The notes: generated by a model not told the origin, from the sequence alone. DNA of 64,000 nt from PALSA-894 sp034669145 (GCA_034669145.1 JAXDNY010000268.1:22020-86019), one strand, 5' to 3'. Shown: positions 17,905 to 27,101, counted from the first letter of the stretch. Translations and numbers: made by a program.

Positions 17905-18739
17905 CGTACCTTTCAACCACACGGGCGCACGCGCTCACCCGCGGCGAGCGGCGTCATGCAGAAAGCACAGTGTTTTCAGGCTTCTTTGGCGTGTTCGCCA
18001 ACTTCTATCTTAAGCGTAACATCGCAACGTTTACGCCCGCAATCTAAGCGACGCAAAAAGCTGTGCAGAACGCCGCAACGTAAACGCTTATCCTCATCTT
18101 TCACATCGGAACTCTTGCTTACATGGAAACGGGAACTCGAAAGAGCAGCGGGCAAAAACCCACAGCGCTTCCGGATAACGTAACATCGCGGCAACGCGCG
18201 GCCTTTCGATGTGCGAGCAAGTGCACGGAGACAAAGAGGGTCTGCGCGCGTTACCTCACAAAGTCTTTCAACGCAGAACGAATAAAAAATTCTGCAGCCG
18301 CCGTTGGGTCCAGCGACGCGTTGCGCGATCTGGAATTACAGTAGGTGTGTCGAGTTTTGACGTGACTAAACAGCTTGAGCCCCAGACTACAGTAACGCCG
18401 CGACGGAAGGCGATTGCGACCGCGTGTGTCCGGTAGCGACGTCGAGCTTGCGAAACCTTGTCTGGGCAAGTTCATCGACCGTGCGTGGTGACGTTGAGTA
18501 TCTTGCCAATTTCACAAGTCGACTTGCCGACCGTAGTCTACGAGACCACTTCGCGCTCGCGCGCGATTATTTGAGGGCGGCTTGCGCTCGGGAGGCGCGA
18601 TCAACCCGCGCGGATCCGGTCGGAAAGCGTATAGTTCCATAAAATGAGCTGCGGCTCGGGCCCGGCTGTTGAGTTCTGCACGAACGCCGCCCGCCCACAC
18701 ATTTCCTTATTCCGCTGCCGCCATCTGCTGTCACCGCAC
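17905..18739. promoter_or_regulatory. Intergenic region upstream of the eCIS operon
   Basis: About 835 bases with no gene I can support; short frames here have no recognisable composition. It should contain the eCIS promoter (minus strand) and the end of the Crp/Fnr gene. It holds two 14-mers that differ only at the central three bases: CGCAACGTTTACGC at 18023-18036 and CGCAACGTAAACGC at 18074-18087, 51 bases apart, about five helical turns. Flanking TAAGCG sequences lie outside both (near 18011 and 18085-18090, opposite orientation). A related CGTAACATCGC occurs at 18014 and again near 18178. Confidence 0.5.
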
Positions 18740-19414
18740 TCACATCTCGATCTTAGGCTGTTCGTCATGCAGGATCACACCCAACAACGAGCTGTGAACC
18801 TCCAGGTGGCCGTTATAATCGATGAAGCCAAGCTGACGAAATTTGTTCATGAAATAGTTGACACGCGACCGGGTGGTGCCGATCATCTCGGCCAAAGTCT
18901 CCTGGCTGATCGGAGGTATGATCCGCTCAGGCTTCCCATCCTTGCCAAAATTCGCAAGGATCAGAAGCAGGCGCGCCAGGCGTTTTTCGCTCGAATTAAA
19001 AAGATGATCGACAAGGTCCGCCTCGACGCGAATGTTGCGAGCCAACAGGTGGCCGGTGAACAGCTCGGAAAACTCCGTATTGTCATGAATCATGCGAATA
19101 ACAGATGCTTTCGTGAGGTTTATCGCAACGCCGTCGGTCATGGCCACGCACGACGCGATACGCACCGTCTGCCCGCCCAGACATCCCTCGCCGCAGAAAT
19201 CGCCGGCTCCGAGGATCGCGATCACCGCTTCCTTTCCCTGTTCGGAGAGCACGGTCACTTTGACTTTTCCGTCCTGTATGTAAAATACCGAATCCGCGGG
19301 ATCACCCTGCGTGAAGATGAACTGATCCTTGTCGAACTTGACGATTGTCGCTCCGCCGTTCGCGCTCTTGAACAGGGTATCCGGGTCGAAGGGAAGCTTG
19401 CCGTAATCAGGCAC
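18740..19414 (-). CDS. Crp/Fnr-family transcription regulator
   Basis: A 224-aa regulator. Residues 15-130 form a cyclic-nucleotide-binding beta barrel (DKDQFIFTQGDPADSVFYIQ, GDFCGEGCLGGQ), a dimer helix follows, and the C terminus is the Crp-type helix-turn-helix (ISQETLAEMIGTTRSRVNYF then MNKFRQLGFI). There is no N-terminal Cys cluster, so an oxygen-sensing FNR iron-sulphur cluster is unlikely. The gene is read toward the eCIS operon and is its nearest upstream neighbour, 0.8 kb away, making control of the eCIS plausible but unproven. It diverges from the AraC-type gene. Confidence 0.93.
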   Translation of the reverse strand: MPDYGKLPFDPDTLFKSANGGATIVKFDKDQFIFTQGDPADSVFYIQDGKVKVTVLSEQGKEAVIAILGAGDFCGEGCLGGQTVRIASCVAMTDGVAINLTKASVIRMIHDNTEFSELFTGHLLARNIRVEADLVDHLFNSSEKRLARLLLILANFGKDGKPERIIPPISQETLAEMIGTTRSRVNYFMNKFRQLGFIDYNGHLEVHSSLLGVILHDEQPKIEM

Positions 19415-19509
19415 CGTCGTGTCCCCGGCGTGTAAAGTGTTTTTTTATAGCGGTCACATTGAAGCGGCCTGCCCCTCTTGTTATATATCGCTCGCCGGTC
19501 CGTTCTGGA

Positions 19510-19547
19510 TCGGCTGTCTCGGCACTCCAAGTCGGCTGTCTCGGCAC
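19510..19547. promoter_or_regulatory. Direct repeat operator candidate before the AraC-type gene
   Basis: The 16-mer TCGGCTGTCTCGGCAC occurs perfectly twice, at 19510-19525 and 19532-19547, with a 22-bp period (two helical turns). It ends 11 bases before the AraC-type start. AraC/XylS proteins commonly bind such direct half-sites, so autoregulation is likely. The repeat also argues against the longer gene start at 19478, which would place it inside the coding region. Confidence 0.65.
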
Positions 19548-19558
19548 AGTTGGAGACG

Positions 19559-20536
19559 ATGATGGAGCAGCTGTTTTCGACGGAAACTGTCCATCCCCGC
19601 GATCGGTTCGACTATTGGCACGATGTCGCTTGCCGAAACCTCCTCAAGCACGATTCTCGGCCGGAGTGTCGGCTGAAGTTTCAGGCGGCGATTTACGCGG
19701 GTCGTCTGGCCGAGCTCGGCCTCATCCTGTTTAACAATTCGCCGATGTGCGTTTCGCGTACATCGCACCAAGTCGCCCGAGCGACCAGCGACGAATTTTT
19801 CGTTTGCCGGCAGATGTCGGGACTGTTGGCGCTGGAGCAAAATGGCCGCGAGATCGCGATAGAAACCGGCGACGTCACGTTGATCGATCCGCTGATCCCT
19901 TATAGCGGGAAATTTTCGCGGGGCTCGAATCTGCTCGTTCTCAAGGTTCCGCGGCGCGCGCTCGAAGCACGCGTCGGCGGGACGCGGGAGATGGTGCTTC
20001 GCCCGATCAAAGCGTCCCAGGCCGAGGGCAGTCTGCTGTCGTCCTTTGCGGCCATGCTGCCGCCTCACGTCGGCCGAATGAGCCCGGTCGCCGAGAGTCT
20101 CGCAAAGGAACACGTCCTTGATTTGCTGGCTGTGTCGCTGACCGCGGCGATCGGGGCGCGCACGCCAAGGATTTCATCCGCGCATTCGTTTGCCCTGATG
20201 AATGTGCGCGCCGCGGTCGAAGCGCGCCTGACAGATCCAATGCTAGACGCCAGCGCGGTGGCAGCCGCCGCCGGGATCAGCGTCCGCTATGCCAACGCCG
20301 TGCTGGCGCGGGAGGGCACATCGATCATGCGTCTCATTCTGGCGAGGCGACTGGCGCGCTGCCAAGAAGCGCTTCGGGACCCATCACAGGCGCATCGGAC
20401 GCTGAGTGAGATTGCTTATGGCTGGGGTTTTTCTGACATGACCCACTTCAGCCGCCGGTTCAGAGCGGCGTACGGCGTCCTGCCGAGTGAGGATCGGAGC
20501 CTGGCTCACCCCTCCGCCAGCGCAACGCGTCGATGA
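19559..20536 (+). CDS. AraC-family transcription regulator
   Basis: A 325-aa regulator. The N-terminal half (HPRDRFDYWHDVACRNLLKH, then a beta-rich LALEQNGREIAIETGDVTLI segment) matches the AraC-binding-like domain of NitR/FeaR-type proteins. The C-terminal 100 residues are a double HTH (MLDASAVAAAAGISVRYANA, then LSEIAYGWGFSDMTHFSRRF and RAAYGVLPS). The start is the ATG at 19559 or the next codon at 19562; GGAG just upstream suits 19562 slightly better. The gene diverges from the Crp/Fnr gene. Its target genes are not evident. Confidence 0.9.
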   Translation: MMEQLFSTETVHPRDRFDYWHDVACRNLLKHDSRPECRLKFQAAIYAGRLAELGLILFNNSPMCVSRTSHQVARATSDEFFVCRQMSGLLALEQNGREIAIETGDVTLIDPLIPYSGKFSRGSNLLVLKVPRRALEARVGGTREMVLRPIKASQAEGSLLSSFAAMLPPHVGRMSPVAESLAKEHVLDLLAVSLTAAIGARTPRISSAHSFALMNVRAAVEARLTDPMLDASAVAAAAGISVRYANAVLAREGTSIMRLILARRLARCQEALRDPSQAHRTLSEIAYGWGFSDMTHFSRRFRAAYGVLPSEDRSLAHPSASATRR

Positions 20537-20939
20537 AGTTTCGAGCGCTATCTGGCCGCGCCGGTATGTTGGATATCGTCGTGGGGCGCGTGGTGTATCG
20601 CGATAGTCGGTTCCTGAGCACGCATGGAGGCAACTTCGGGCAGGTACGCTCCTCTAAGCTTGTATTAACGCCGGAACCCCCTTCCATACCGGGAGTCTCC
20701 TGGTTCGGTTCTCGAAAAATTGCGCCCTATTGGCGCGGGAAATGCGCCCTTTGTACAGAAGCGTGATCCGCTTGTTGACCTATGGGGAACCTCGCGCGGT
20801 CAGGCGCCTTTAATCCGGTAATGACCCCAGACCGCACTCGCGGCGCGCAGGGGCAAGCGGACGGGCGGCCGTTCCCTTTGGATAAATGCTGGTATCTGGA
20901 CGGCCTCGCAGCGGCAGTGGACGGCAGACGAGCCCGGGC
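20537..20939. other. Non-coding stretch with a dispersed repeat remnant
   Basis: No convincing gene. Bases 20702-20750 share a diverged motif with 48390-48440: both begin GGTTCGGTTCTCG and continue with similar A-rich and GCG-rich blocks ending near GGGAAAATGC. The open frame at 20533-20766 ends in PYWRGKCALCTEA, and the other copy, in a shifted frame, encodes PYRRGKCMFSE, so both look like the same decayed coding tail. Confidence 0.5.
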
Positions 20940-21479
20940 CTACCGAAGGGGTGGCCCCACTATGTGCATGTGGTGCGTTGCCATGAGTTTCTGGTTCGTC
21001 TCGGAATCAACCCCTTGCCGGTCCGCAAACATTTTCTCAAACCCGCCAGGCGTCACGCCGAATAGCAGCACGCCGGGTTCCGTTCCGGTGTTCTGAAACG
21101 TATGCGGAGTATTGCGAGGGATAAAGATAAAGGACCCAGCGGGTGCGCTTACGACACGTTCGCCCATTTTAAAGTTGAACTGACCGCTCACAACGTAACA
21201 GAACTCAGCTTCCATTGCGTGCAGGTGAGTAGGAGGACCGCTCTTCGGCGCGATGGTTTGACGAAAGACGCCGAGCACGCCGCCAGTTCGCTCCGCTGTC
21301 GCCAGCAGTTCGGTGATATCGGCTTCTCGCCCCTGCTGGCCGCCATAGCGGGTGGCTTCGTTGGGCAAGACGATGAATGCTTCTGCTTCAGCGGCAGTTG
21401 CCGGAGATGATCCGGATGGCACGATCAGTAAAAACGCAGCGGTGACAAACGAACATAGAAGGCCGAGACGCGTCTTCAT
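20940..21479 (-). CDS. Secreted cupin-domain protein
   Basis: A 179-aa protein with a signal peptide (KTRLGLLCSFVTAAFLLIVP, cleavage near ATAAEA). The mature part is a single small-barrel cupin. Motif 1 is THLHAMEAEFCYVVSG (metal-ligand His-x-His and Glu) and motif 2 is PAGSFIFIPRNTPHTFQNTG (third His). Such periplasmic cupins may be dioxygenases, isomerases or binding proteins; the substrate cannot be read from sequence. I use the ATG at 21479; an ATG five codons earlier is also possible. It is isolated between remnants, with no obvious operon partner. Confidence 0.85.
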   Translation of the reverse strand: MKTRLGLLCSFVTAAFLLIVPSGSSPATAAEAEAFIVLPNEATRYGGQQGREADITELLATAERTGGVLGVFRQTIAPKSGPPTHLHAMEAEFCYVVSGQFNFKMGERVVSAPAGSFIFIPRNTPHTFQNTGTEPGVLLFGVTPGGFEKMFADRQGVDSETNQKLMATHHMHIVGPPLR

Positions 21480-21611
21480 GATTTTGGCTTGCATGGCAAC
21501 CTCGTTGACCTATGTGGCATCGCGCGAGTGAGAACCGGTCATCTTACCTCGGAGTGGGTAGCCTACGCGATATGCGCGGCACCAGATGAGGAGAGCCGTC
21601 CATGGGCGAGG

Positions 21612-21880
21612 TTAGCACGATCGGTCTCGATATTGCGAAGTGATGCCGCTCGCGACCGTGGAGAGCACGATGACTTCGCGGTCGAAGCGGCTCGCGATCG
21701 AGGTGAATTCCGCCGCGCGGTTCTTGCCCCAGAAATCGATCTCGTAGCTTGCGTTCAGGACCCGCCCGATAGGTGGACGCGCCGGGGGTGGTGCCGGTGC
21801 CCTGCAGTCCTTGAATCGTGGCGGCGAGACGCGACGAAACGGGCGGGCTCGCCTGTAAGGTCTCGCTAGTCCGAAGCGCC
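21612..21880 (-). pseudogene. Remnant of a NodT/OprM-type efflux outer-membrane protein
   Basis: On the minus strand the segment LNASYEIDFWGKNRAA, then SIASRFDREVIVLSTVAS, is the signature of RND-pump outer-membrane lipoproteins (NodT/OprM). Just upstream a different frame carries related-looking LAATIQGLQGTGTTPGAS sequence, so a frameshift separates them. After LSTVAS the match stops and a terminator codon follows within 12 codons. Only about 90 of some 480 residues survive. No pump genes are nearby. Confidence 0.65.
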
Positions 21881-21895
21881 CTGAGACGTAGCCGG

Positions 21896-23365
21896 TCAGA
21901 AGCGCCGTGCCGAGGCAGAGCCGTCGATGCATTCGAGTCGGCCCGCACGATTGAGGGTGTGCAGCCTGCGTCCCGGCCATTCCGGCCCCGGCCGCAGCAC
22001 GGTCTCGACGCGCTGAGCAAATCCTTGGTCGTCGAGCCGAGTTATCTCAGCGAGGCCGAGCGCCGCACCATAGCCATCGGTGCAATCCTGGAATGGTCGG
22101 ATCAGGCGGCCGTTTCGCCGCACAATGCGCCCACCTGGGCGTGCGGTCGCAATATCCACCAGCACCGGATTGCCCTGATGCGGGCGCCAAGGCCCGTGCA
22201 GGTCGGCCGCCGACCAGATGTGTAGCGCATCCGAGAATGCTCCTCCGGCGCGCACCGTCGCGAACATCCACCAGCGACCGTCATGGTCCAGCAATGTGGC
22301 ATCGCTCGCTGCTAGCCCCGAAATCAGCGTCGCCTCCTTGACCCAGCGGTCGGGAAACGGCTCGGCGCGGTAAAGATCGACTGTTCCGGTCGCGACGCTT
22401 TCCGGCACCATCCAGACGGCGCCGCGATGTTCGAAGACAAACGGGTAGGACAGATGCGAGCCGGTATCGAGCACCGGCCGCGGATCGCCAACGGGTCCGG
22501 CGCCATCGAACTCAATGGCCGAGATCACGCCATAGCCAAGCGCGTGAGCGAAATCTTCGACAAGCACGAACAGGCGGCCGTTTTGTTCGATTGGAAAGGG
22601 ATCGGCGTAGAAGCGTCGCCGGTCGTCGGGAAGGTCGCGCCAGCCGCCTTTCGGATGTGCGCGCATATCGATCACATCGGCTTCCTCGACGAAGCGCCAG
22701 CCGACGCGCCAATGCGGGGCGTTGTAACAGAGGAGATAAAGTCGCCGCACGGCCGCCCGCGCAAGCGATTTTACGGCAAACCGCACCACCGTAGTGGTGT
22801 CCAGCGCTCGCGCTTTCGCGTTTGTCTCGAGACGGACCTTGGCGCCATCGAGCGCCGCGACGATCAGCATCGTCGTCCGCGCCAGCACATCGCGGTAGGC
22901 GGGCGTCATGATTCCAGCGGTTTCGGTCCCGGGATGACCGCCGACGATCACGGCGCCGGTTGCTGCGTCGCTGATCGTCACGACCGGGGTGCGCGAGTGC
23001 ACCAGCGCCGCGAGTGCCGCCGCTTCGCCCGCTACTCCGTCGAAAGTAATGCGCCAGGTCCGCGCCGCGTCATACGTGCCCGCATGCGGGACGCCCGTCG
23101 TGAAGTCGAGCACGACATCAGGCGCCTCGGATGGCGTACTAAAGCGCGCGAGATCGGCAGGTGTGGCATTTGTCGTGTCGTCCGCAGGCAGCCCATAAAC
23201 CAGCCGCTCCAGCGCGAACAGCAGCGCGACGGCAGTCGGCAATGGCTCTCCGGTCGAATTCCATTCGATGGAGACGCATGTGTCGGGCCGGCGCACCAGC
23301 GTGTCAGCGAGCGCGACATGCCAACGCCGCAGCCGCTTCGGGTCGAGGCGAAGGGTAAGCTTCAT
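21896..23365 (-). CDS. GINT1-like beta-propeller protein, putative glycosyltransferase of the polysaccharide locus
   Basis: A 489-aa cytosolic protein. The C-terminal 270 residues resemble the five-bladed propeller domain found in plant glucosamine inositolphosphorylceramide transferase and related bacterial polysaccharide-locus proteins: YADPFPIEQNGRLFVLVEDF, SHLSYPFVFEHRGAVWMVPE, DGRWWMFATVRAGG and RPFQDCTDGYGAAL, reminiscent of GH43-type folds. The N-terminal 200 residues look like a formyltransferase-like or Rossmann region (VVLDFTTGVPHAGTYDAART). It opens the exopolysaccharide cluster and diverges from the acetyltransferase gene. Substrate is unknown. Confidence 0.7.
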   Translation of the reverse strand: MKLTLRLDPKRLRRWHVALADTLVRRPDTCVSIEWNSTGEPLPTAVALLFALERLVYGLPADDTTNATPADLARFSTPSEAPDVVLDFTTGVPHAGTYDAARTWRITFDGVAGEAAALAALVHSRTPVVTISDAATGAVIVGGHPGTETAGIMTPAYRDVLARTTMLIVAALDGAKVRLETNAKARALDTTTVVRFAVKSLARAAVRRLYLLCYNAPHWRVGWRFVEEADVIDMRAHPKGGWRDLPDDRRRFYADPFPIEQNGRLFVLVEDFAHALGYGVISAIEFDGAGPVGDPRPVLDTGSHLSYPFVFEHRGAVWMVPESVATGTVDLYRAEPFPDRWVKEATLISGLAASDATLLDHDGRWWMFATVRAGGAFSDALHIWSAADLHGPWRPHQGNPVLVDIATARPGGRIVRRNGRLIRPFQDCTDGYGAALGLAEITRLDDQGFAQRVETVLRPGPEWPGRRLHTLNRAGRLECIDGSASARRF

Positions 23366-23540
23366 GCCATCCGATCGGCGCAGTTCACGAAAATCTGTTC
23401 CAGCTGGAACTTGTCGGCTCGGCTCATTTGCGGAGCTTAATAATCCAATTTTGTGCCGCTCGTGCGCGTGATATCCCGGTAACCTTGCCGCAAGAAACTT
23501 GCACCTGTCGGTCGGATTTCAGTGTTATGGCGCGGGGACG

Positions 23541-24725
23541 ATGATTCTCATCACGCGTCACGCCGGCATGGGTCCAATAACAACGCTTGCTCCAAGGGCG
23601 CAGAATGTCCGCGTCAATGCGGCAGTAACGAAGCTTGTCGTCACGGCGGAGCCTGCGTTCGATTTCTCAGGAACAGAGTATCGCTCATTGCACCGGCGCT
23701 CGCGCGCGACGGCGTTCCAGGGTGCAAGCTGGCTCTCCGCCCTGCATCATGATGTCGCACCCGCGGCGGGGGCCGAACCCGTCACCATCACGGTGCGCGA
23801 TGCGGCGGATGGCCAGCTGATGCTGGTTCTCCCCTTGGCGCGCTGTCGTGCGCATGGGATCACCTTTCTTACCTTCGCCGATTTCGGACTGTGCGATTAT
23901 CTCGGGCCAGTCTACGACCCGCTCGACACTGCGTCGCTGCTTTCCGACGCGAGCCTGCCGCAGCGCGTTGCTGCGGCGTTGCCACGTCACGATGTGCTGC
24001 AATTCACAAAGCTCGTGGCTGGCGACGCGTTGCTGCAACAGCTGTTTCCGAACACCTATCGCGCGCGTATGCGGGTTTCCGCCTATCCCGTGAAGATTCA
24101 GTCCAGTTGGGAAGAGTGGCGCACGGCAACGCTGGAGACCGGGTTCCGGCGCGACCTCGACGTGAAGCGGCGACGTGTCATGAGGCGCGGGGCCCCGGCA
24201 TTCGCTCTCCTCGCGGACCCTAATGAGATCATTCGGACATTCGATGCCTTGCGCCGATTCCGCGCTAAGCGCTTCAAGGAGCGCGGCGCAAGCGATGTGA
24301 TCGACAACGAGGCGATATTTTTGTTCTACCAGCGGATCGCCGTCGACGGCGCCAAGGATGGGACTGCACGCACTTTTTGCCTTTATTTGTCGGGCGAACC
24401 GGCTGCGGTCATGTTCGGGCTCGTCGACCGCGGAACGTTCTCGCTGATCCTCGTGGGATTTGACCTTGAGCGCTACCGCCGCCTGTCGATCGGGCTTCTT
24501 GCGATCGAGGACACGTTGCGGACCTCCTTCGAGGCGGGAGACAGCATCTACGACTTCACGATCGGCGATTATTCCTACAAGTCCCAGTTCGGTGGAAAAC
24601 CAATTCCGATTTATGAATGGCATCAGGCGCGCACCTTGCGGGGGCATGCGGCTGTGCTCGGAATCGCGCTGGTGCGAGAGGCAAAGCGCATACTCAAGCC
24701 GCTGGTGAAGCGCCGCAAGAGTTAA
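23541..24725 (+). CDS. CelD/BcsL-type GNAT acyltransferase
   Basis: A 394-aa protein of the FemAB-like/Acetyltransf_6 family found in polysaccharide loci. Recognisable parts are LHRRSRATAFQGASWLSALH, a central helical region with GFRRDLDVKRRRVMRRG, and the acyl-CoA fold FCLYLSGEPAAVMFGLVDRG, then the final IYDFTIGDYSYKSQFGG. It probably transfers an acyl or aminoacyl group onto sugar or lipid-linked sugar. The ATG at 23541 has GGGGAC upstream; a start at 23499 without a ribosome site would add 14 residues. It faces away from the GINT1-like gene. Confidence 0.8.
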   Translation: MILITRHAGMGPITTLAPRAQNVRVNAAVTKLVVTAEPAFDFSGTEYRSLHRRSRATAFQGASWLSALHHDVAPAAGAEPVTITVRDAADGQLMLVLPLARCRAHGITFLTFADFGLCDYLGPVYDPLDTASLLSDASLPQRVAAALPRHDVLQFTKLVAGDALLQQLFPNTYRARMRVSAYPVKIQSSWEEWRTATLETGFRRDLDVKRRRVMRRGAPAFALLADPNEIIRTFDALRRFRAKRFKERGASDVIDNEAIFLFYQRIAVDGAKDGTARTFCLYLSGEPAAVMFGLVDRGTFSLILVGFDLERYRRLSIGLLAIEDTLRTSFEAGDSIYDFTIGDYSYKSQFGGKPIPIYEWHQARTLRGHAAVLGIALVREAKRILKPLVKRRKS

Positions 24726-24917
24726 TTGCGCTGCGCTGATATCCGCATCCCGGCGCCCATCAAACTTAACCAAGTCAGAACAAACAGGGTTAATGGCCCG
24801 CCATTAACGCTGCAAACGATGGCTTGCTGCAGTGCCGATCCCTAATCTTGCGACACCGAAAATCAAATCTGCGCTCCGGTGCTTTCAGACGGCTTGCCGG
24901 TTCGCGAAGTGGGACGA

Positions 24918-27101
24918 ATGTTGCAGGAAAAAATTTCCGAGCCGCTGCGACGCGTTATTCAGCATCCGACTGCCGCCGCGCTGTCGCAGGCCGAGAACCC
25001 GCGCGTCGATTTGAAGGAGCTCATCCGCATCGTCAGACGCCGGCGCGGTTCGATCCTAGCGACCGCCGCCGTTCCGTTCCTGCTCGCGCTGCTCTACGCC
25101 GTGCTCGCAACACCTCTCTATACCGCGTCCACTCAGATCCTCATCGATCCGCGTGACCGCCGCATCGTCAGCAACGAGGTCGCCCCCGAAGCGCTTGCGG
25201 CGGACGGCGGCGTCGCAGTGGTGGAAAGCCAGCAACTGGTGATCACGTCAGACATTGTTTTGCGGCGCGCCATTGCGCGCGAGCATCTCGATACCGACCC
25301 CGAATTCGGCGGCCTCTCCACCGGACTGCCCGGCGTGCTGCGCCATGGCCTGGCGGCCGTTGGCATCGGCCTTGACGCCGCCGAGCGCGCCGATCCGGAG
25401 CTCAAGGCGCTGCGGCAGTTGAAGAAGCGCGTAGGCGTCAAGCGCTCGGACAAGGCTTTTGTTGTCGACGTCTATGTGTCGAGCGACGACAGGATGAAGT
25501 CGGTCCGCATCGCAGACGCGCTCGCGCAAGCCTACCTGGATGATCAGACCGAGGCCCGCGCGCGCGCGTCAGGTCGCGCCTCGGCGGCTCTTGGTGGACG
25601 GCTCGATGCACTGCGCAGCCGCGTGCAGCAGGCTGAAGATCGCGTCGTGCAATACAAGGAGCAGCACAAGATTCTCGCGGCGGGCGGAGTTCTGGTCAAC
25701 GAGCAGCAACTGAACGAGATGGCCATCCAGCTTGCCGCCGCACGCGGTAAGACCGCGGAGGCACGCGCGCGTTTCGAGCAGATTGCGAGCGCGCGCCGAT
25801 CCGGGATCGAGTCCGGTGCAAATCCGGAGGCCGTGCTATCGCAGACCGTGGCGCAATTGCGCGGGCAGTACGCCGAAGTCGCGCGCCAGCGCGCCGAACT
25901 GGGGGCCTCGGTCGGGCCGCGCCACCCCTCGATCGCGAACCTGGATGCGCAGATCCAAGGTGTGCAAAAGCTCATTAACGAAGAGCTGTCACGCATCGCC
26001 AGCGCGGCGCGCAGCGCGCTCGAACGCGCCGAGGCAAACGAGCGCACGCTGGAAGCGAATCTGGAAGGGCTGAAGCAAAGCGCCATCTCGACCAATCAGG
26101 CGTCGGTTCAATTGCGGGAGCTGGAGCGCGAGGTCGAGGCGGGCCGCGCCGTCTATCAGGCGTTTCTCGTCCGCGCCCGGGAAACCGGCGAACAGCAATC
26201 GATCGATAGCACCAACGCGCGGGTGATCTCGAAGGCGACGCCGCCGCGAGACAAGAGCTGGCCGCCGCGCCTGCTGCTGCTGGGGGTGGCCCTCATGGCC
26301 GGCCTCGGCCTCGGCACCGGCGTCGGGCTGATGCGCGAATATCTCGACGAACGGGTGTATTCGCGCGAGGCCTTGCAGGAACTGACCGGCGTGCCGGTGC
26401 TCGCCGTCGTTCCGCAGCGCTCTGCGCGCGCGAGATCCTGGAGCAGGTTGTATCGTTCGGTGCGCTGGCGCGGGCGGGATGCGCATAGACGCGCAGACGA
26501 ACAAACCGGATTGCAGATCGCCGCGATGCGCCGTCTGTGTGACGCGCTCGGGGATGCGCCGCAACGAGGGCGCTGCCTGCTGATAACATCCGCCACGGCG
26601 GGAGAAGGCCGGACGTCGACTGCGCTCAATCTGGCGCTGACCGCCGCCGCCTCTGGCAGCCATATTCTGCTGATCGATGCCGACATCGAACGCGGCATGC
26701 TGTCGAAGACGCTCGAAGCGGACGGGAATGCCGGCCTGTTCGATCTGATCGAAGGACGCGCAACGCTGCCGTCCGTCTTGCTCAACGAGATTGAGTCCGG
26801 ATTGAATTTTCTGCCCCTCGGCAACGCGACCCGTCCGGCAAGCCGGAATCCCAATCCGCAGGACCTCGCACAGAAGCTGTGCGAGCCCGCGAAACAATTC
26901 GATCTGGTGATCATCGACAGTGGGGCCGTGCTGGCGGACGAATACGTGCGGCCGTTTGCCGAGGCTGTCGACGATGTCGTCTTCGTTGTGCGTTCTGGTG
27001 GTCCTAAACGGGACGCCATCCTGGCCGCGATCGACGCACTGCGCATCAACGCCCGCAAAGTACGCGGCACTGTTCTGACCGCCTCCAATGACGTCGCATA
27101 A
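24918..27101 (+). CDS. Exopolysaccharide chain-length/tyrosine-kinase-like protein (Wzc/ExoP/GumC type)
   Basis: A 727-aa inner-membrane protein. A Wzz domain opens it (DLKELIRIVRRRRGSILATA, first membrane segment about 41-66), followed by a long coiled-coil periplasmic region, a second membrane segment around 452-473, and a cytosolic BY-kinase-like ATPase. Walker A' is ILLIDADIERG near residue 583 and Walker B-like LVIIDSG near 664. The P-loop at about 556-566 reads TAGEGRTST: arginine replaces the invariant lysine. No C-terminal Tyr cluster is present. It likely controls polymer length and export, but kinase activity is doubtful. The start at 24918 is chosen over 24879 on ribosome-site grounds. 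No Wza-type outer-membrane partner is seen in the locus. Confidence 0.9.
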   Translation: MLQEKISEPLRRVIQHPTAAALSQAENPRVDLKELIRIVRRRRGSILATAAVPFLLALLYAVLATPLYTASTQILIDPRDRRIVSNEVAPEALAADGGVAVVESQQLVITSDIVLRRAIAREHLDTDPEFGGLSTGLPGVLRHGLAAVGIGLDAAERADPELKALRQLKKRVGVKRSDKAFVVDVYVSSDDRMKSVRIADALAQAYLDDQTEARARASGRASAALGGRLDALRSRVQQAEDRVVQYKEQHKILAAGGVLVNEQQLNEMAIQLAAARGKTAEARARFEQIASARRSGIESGANPEAVLSQTVAQLRGQYAEVARQRAELGASVGPRHPSIANLDAQIQGVQKLINEELSRIASAARSALERAEANERTLEANLEGLKQSAISTNQASVQLRELEREVEAGRAVYQAFLVRARETGEQQSIDSTNARVISKATPPRDKSWPPRLLLLGVALMAGLGLGTGVGLMREYLDERVYSREALQELTGVPVLAVVPQRSARARSWSRLYRSVRWRGRDAHRRADEQTGLQIAAMRRLCDALGDAPQRGRCLLITSATAGEGRTSTALNLALTAAASGSHILLIDADIERGMLSKTLEADGNAGLFDLIEGRATLPSVLLNEIESGLNFLPLGNATRPASRNPNPQDLAQKLCEPAKQFDLVIIDSGAVLADEYVRPFAEAVDDVVFVVRSGGPKRDAILAAIDALRINARKVRGTVLTASNDVA

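Noticed and set aside
17976..18475. Two short minus frames (72 and 74 codons) upstream of the eCIS operon
   Set aside because: No ribosome site, odd composition, and they span the candidate operator sequences.
20533..20766. 77-codon plus frame after the AraC-type gene
   Set aside because: Overlaps the AraC stop and ends in the decayed dispersed element; treated as remnant.
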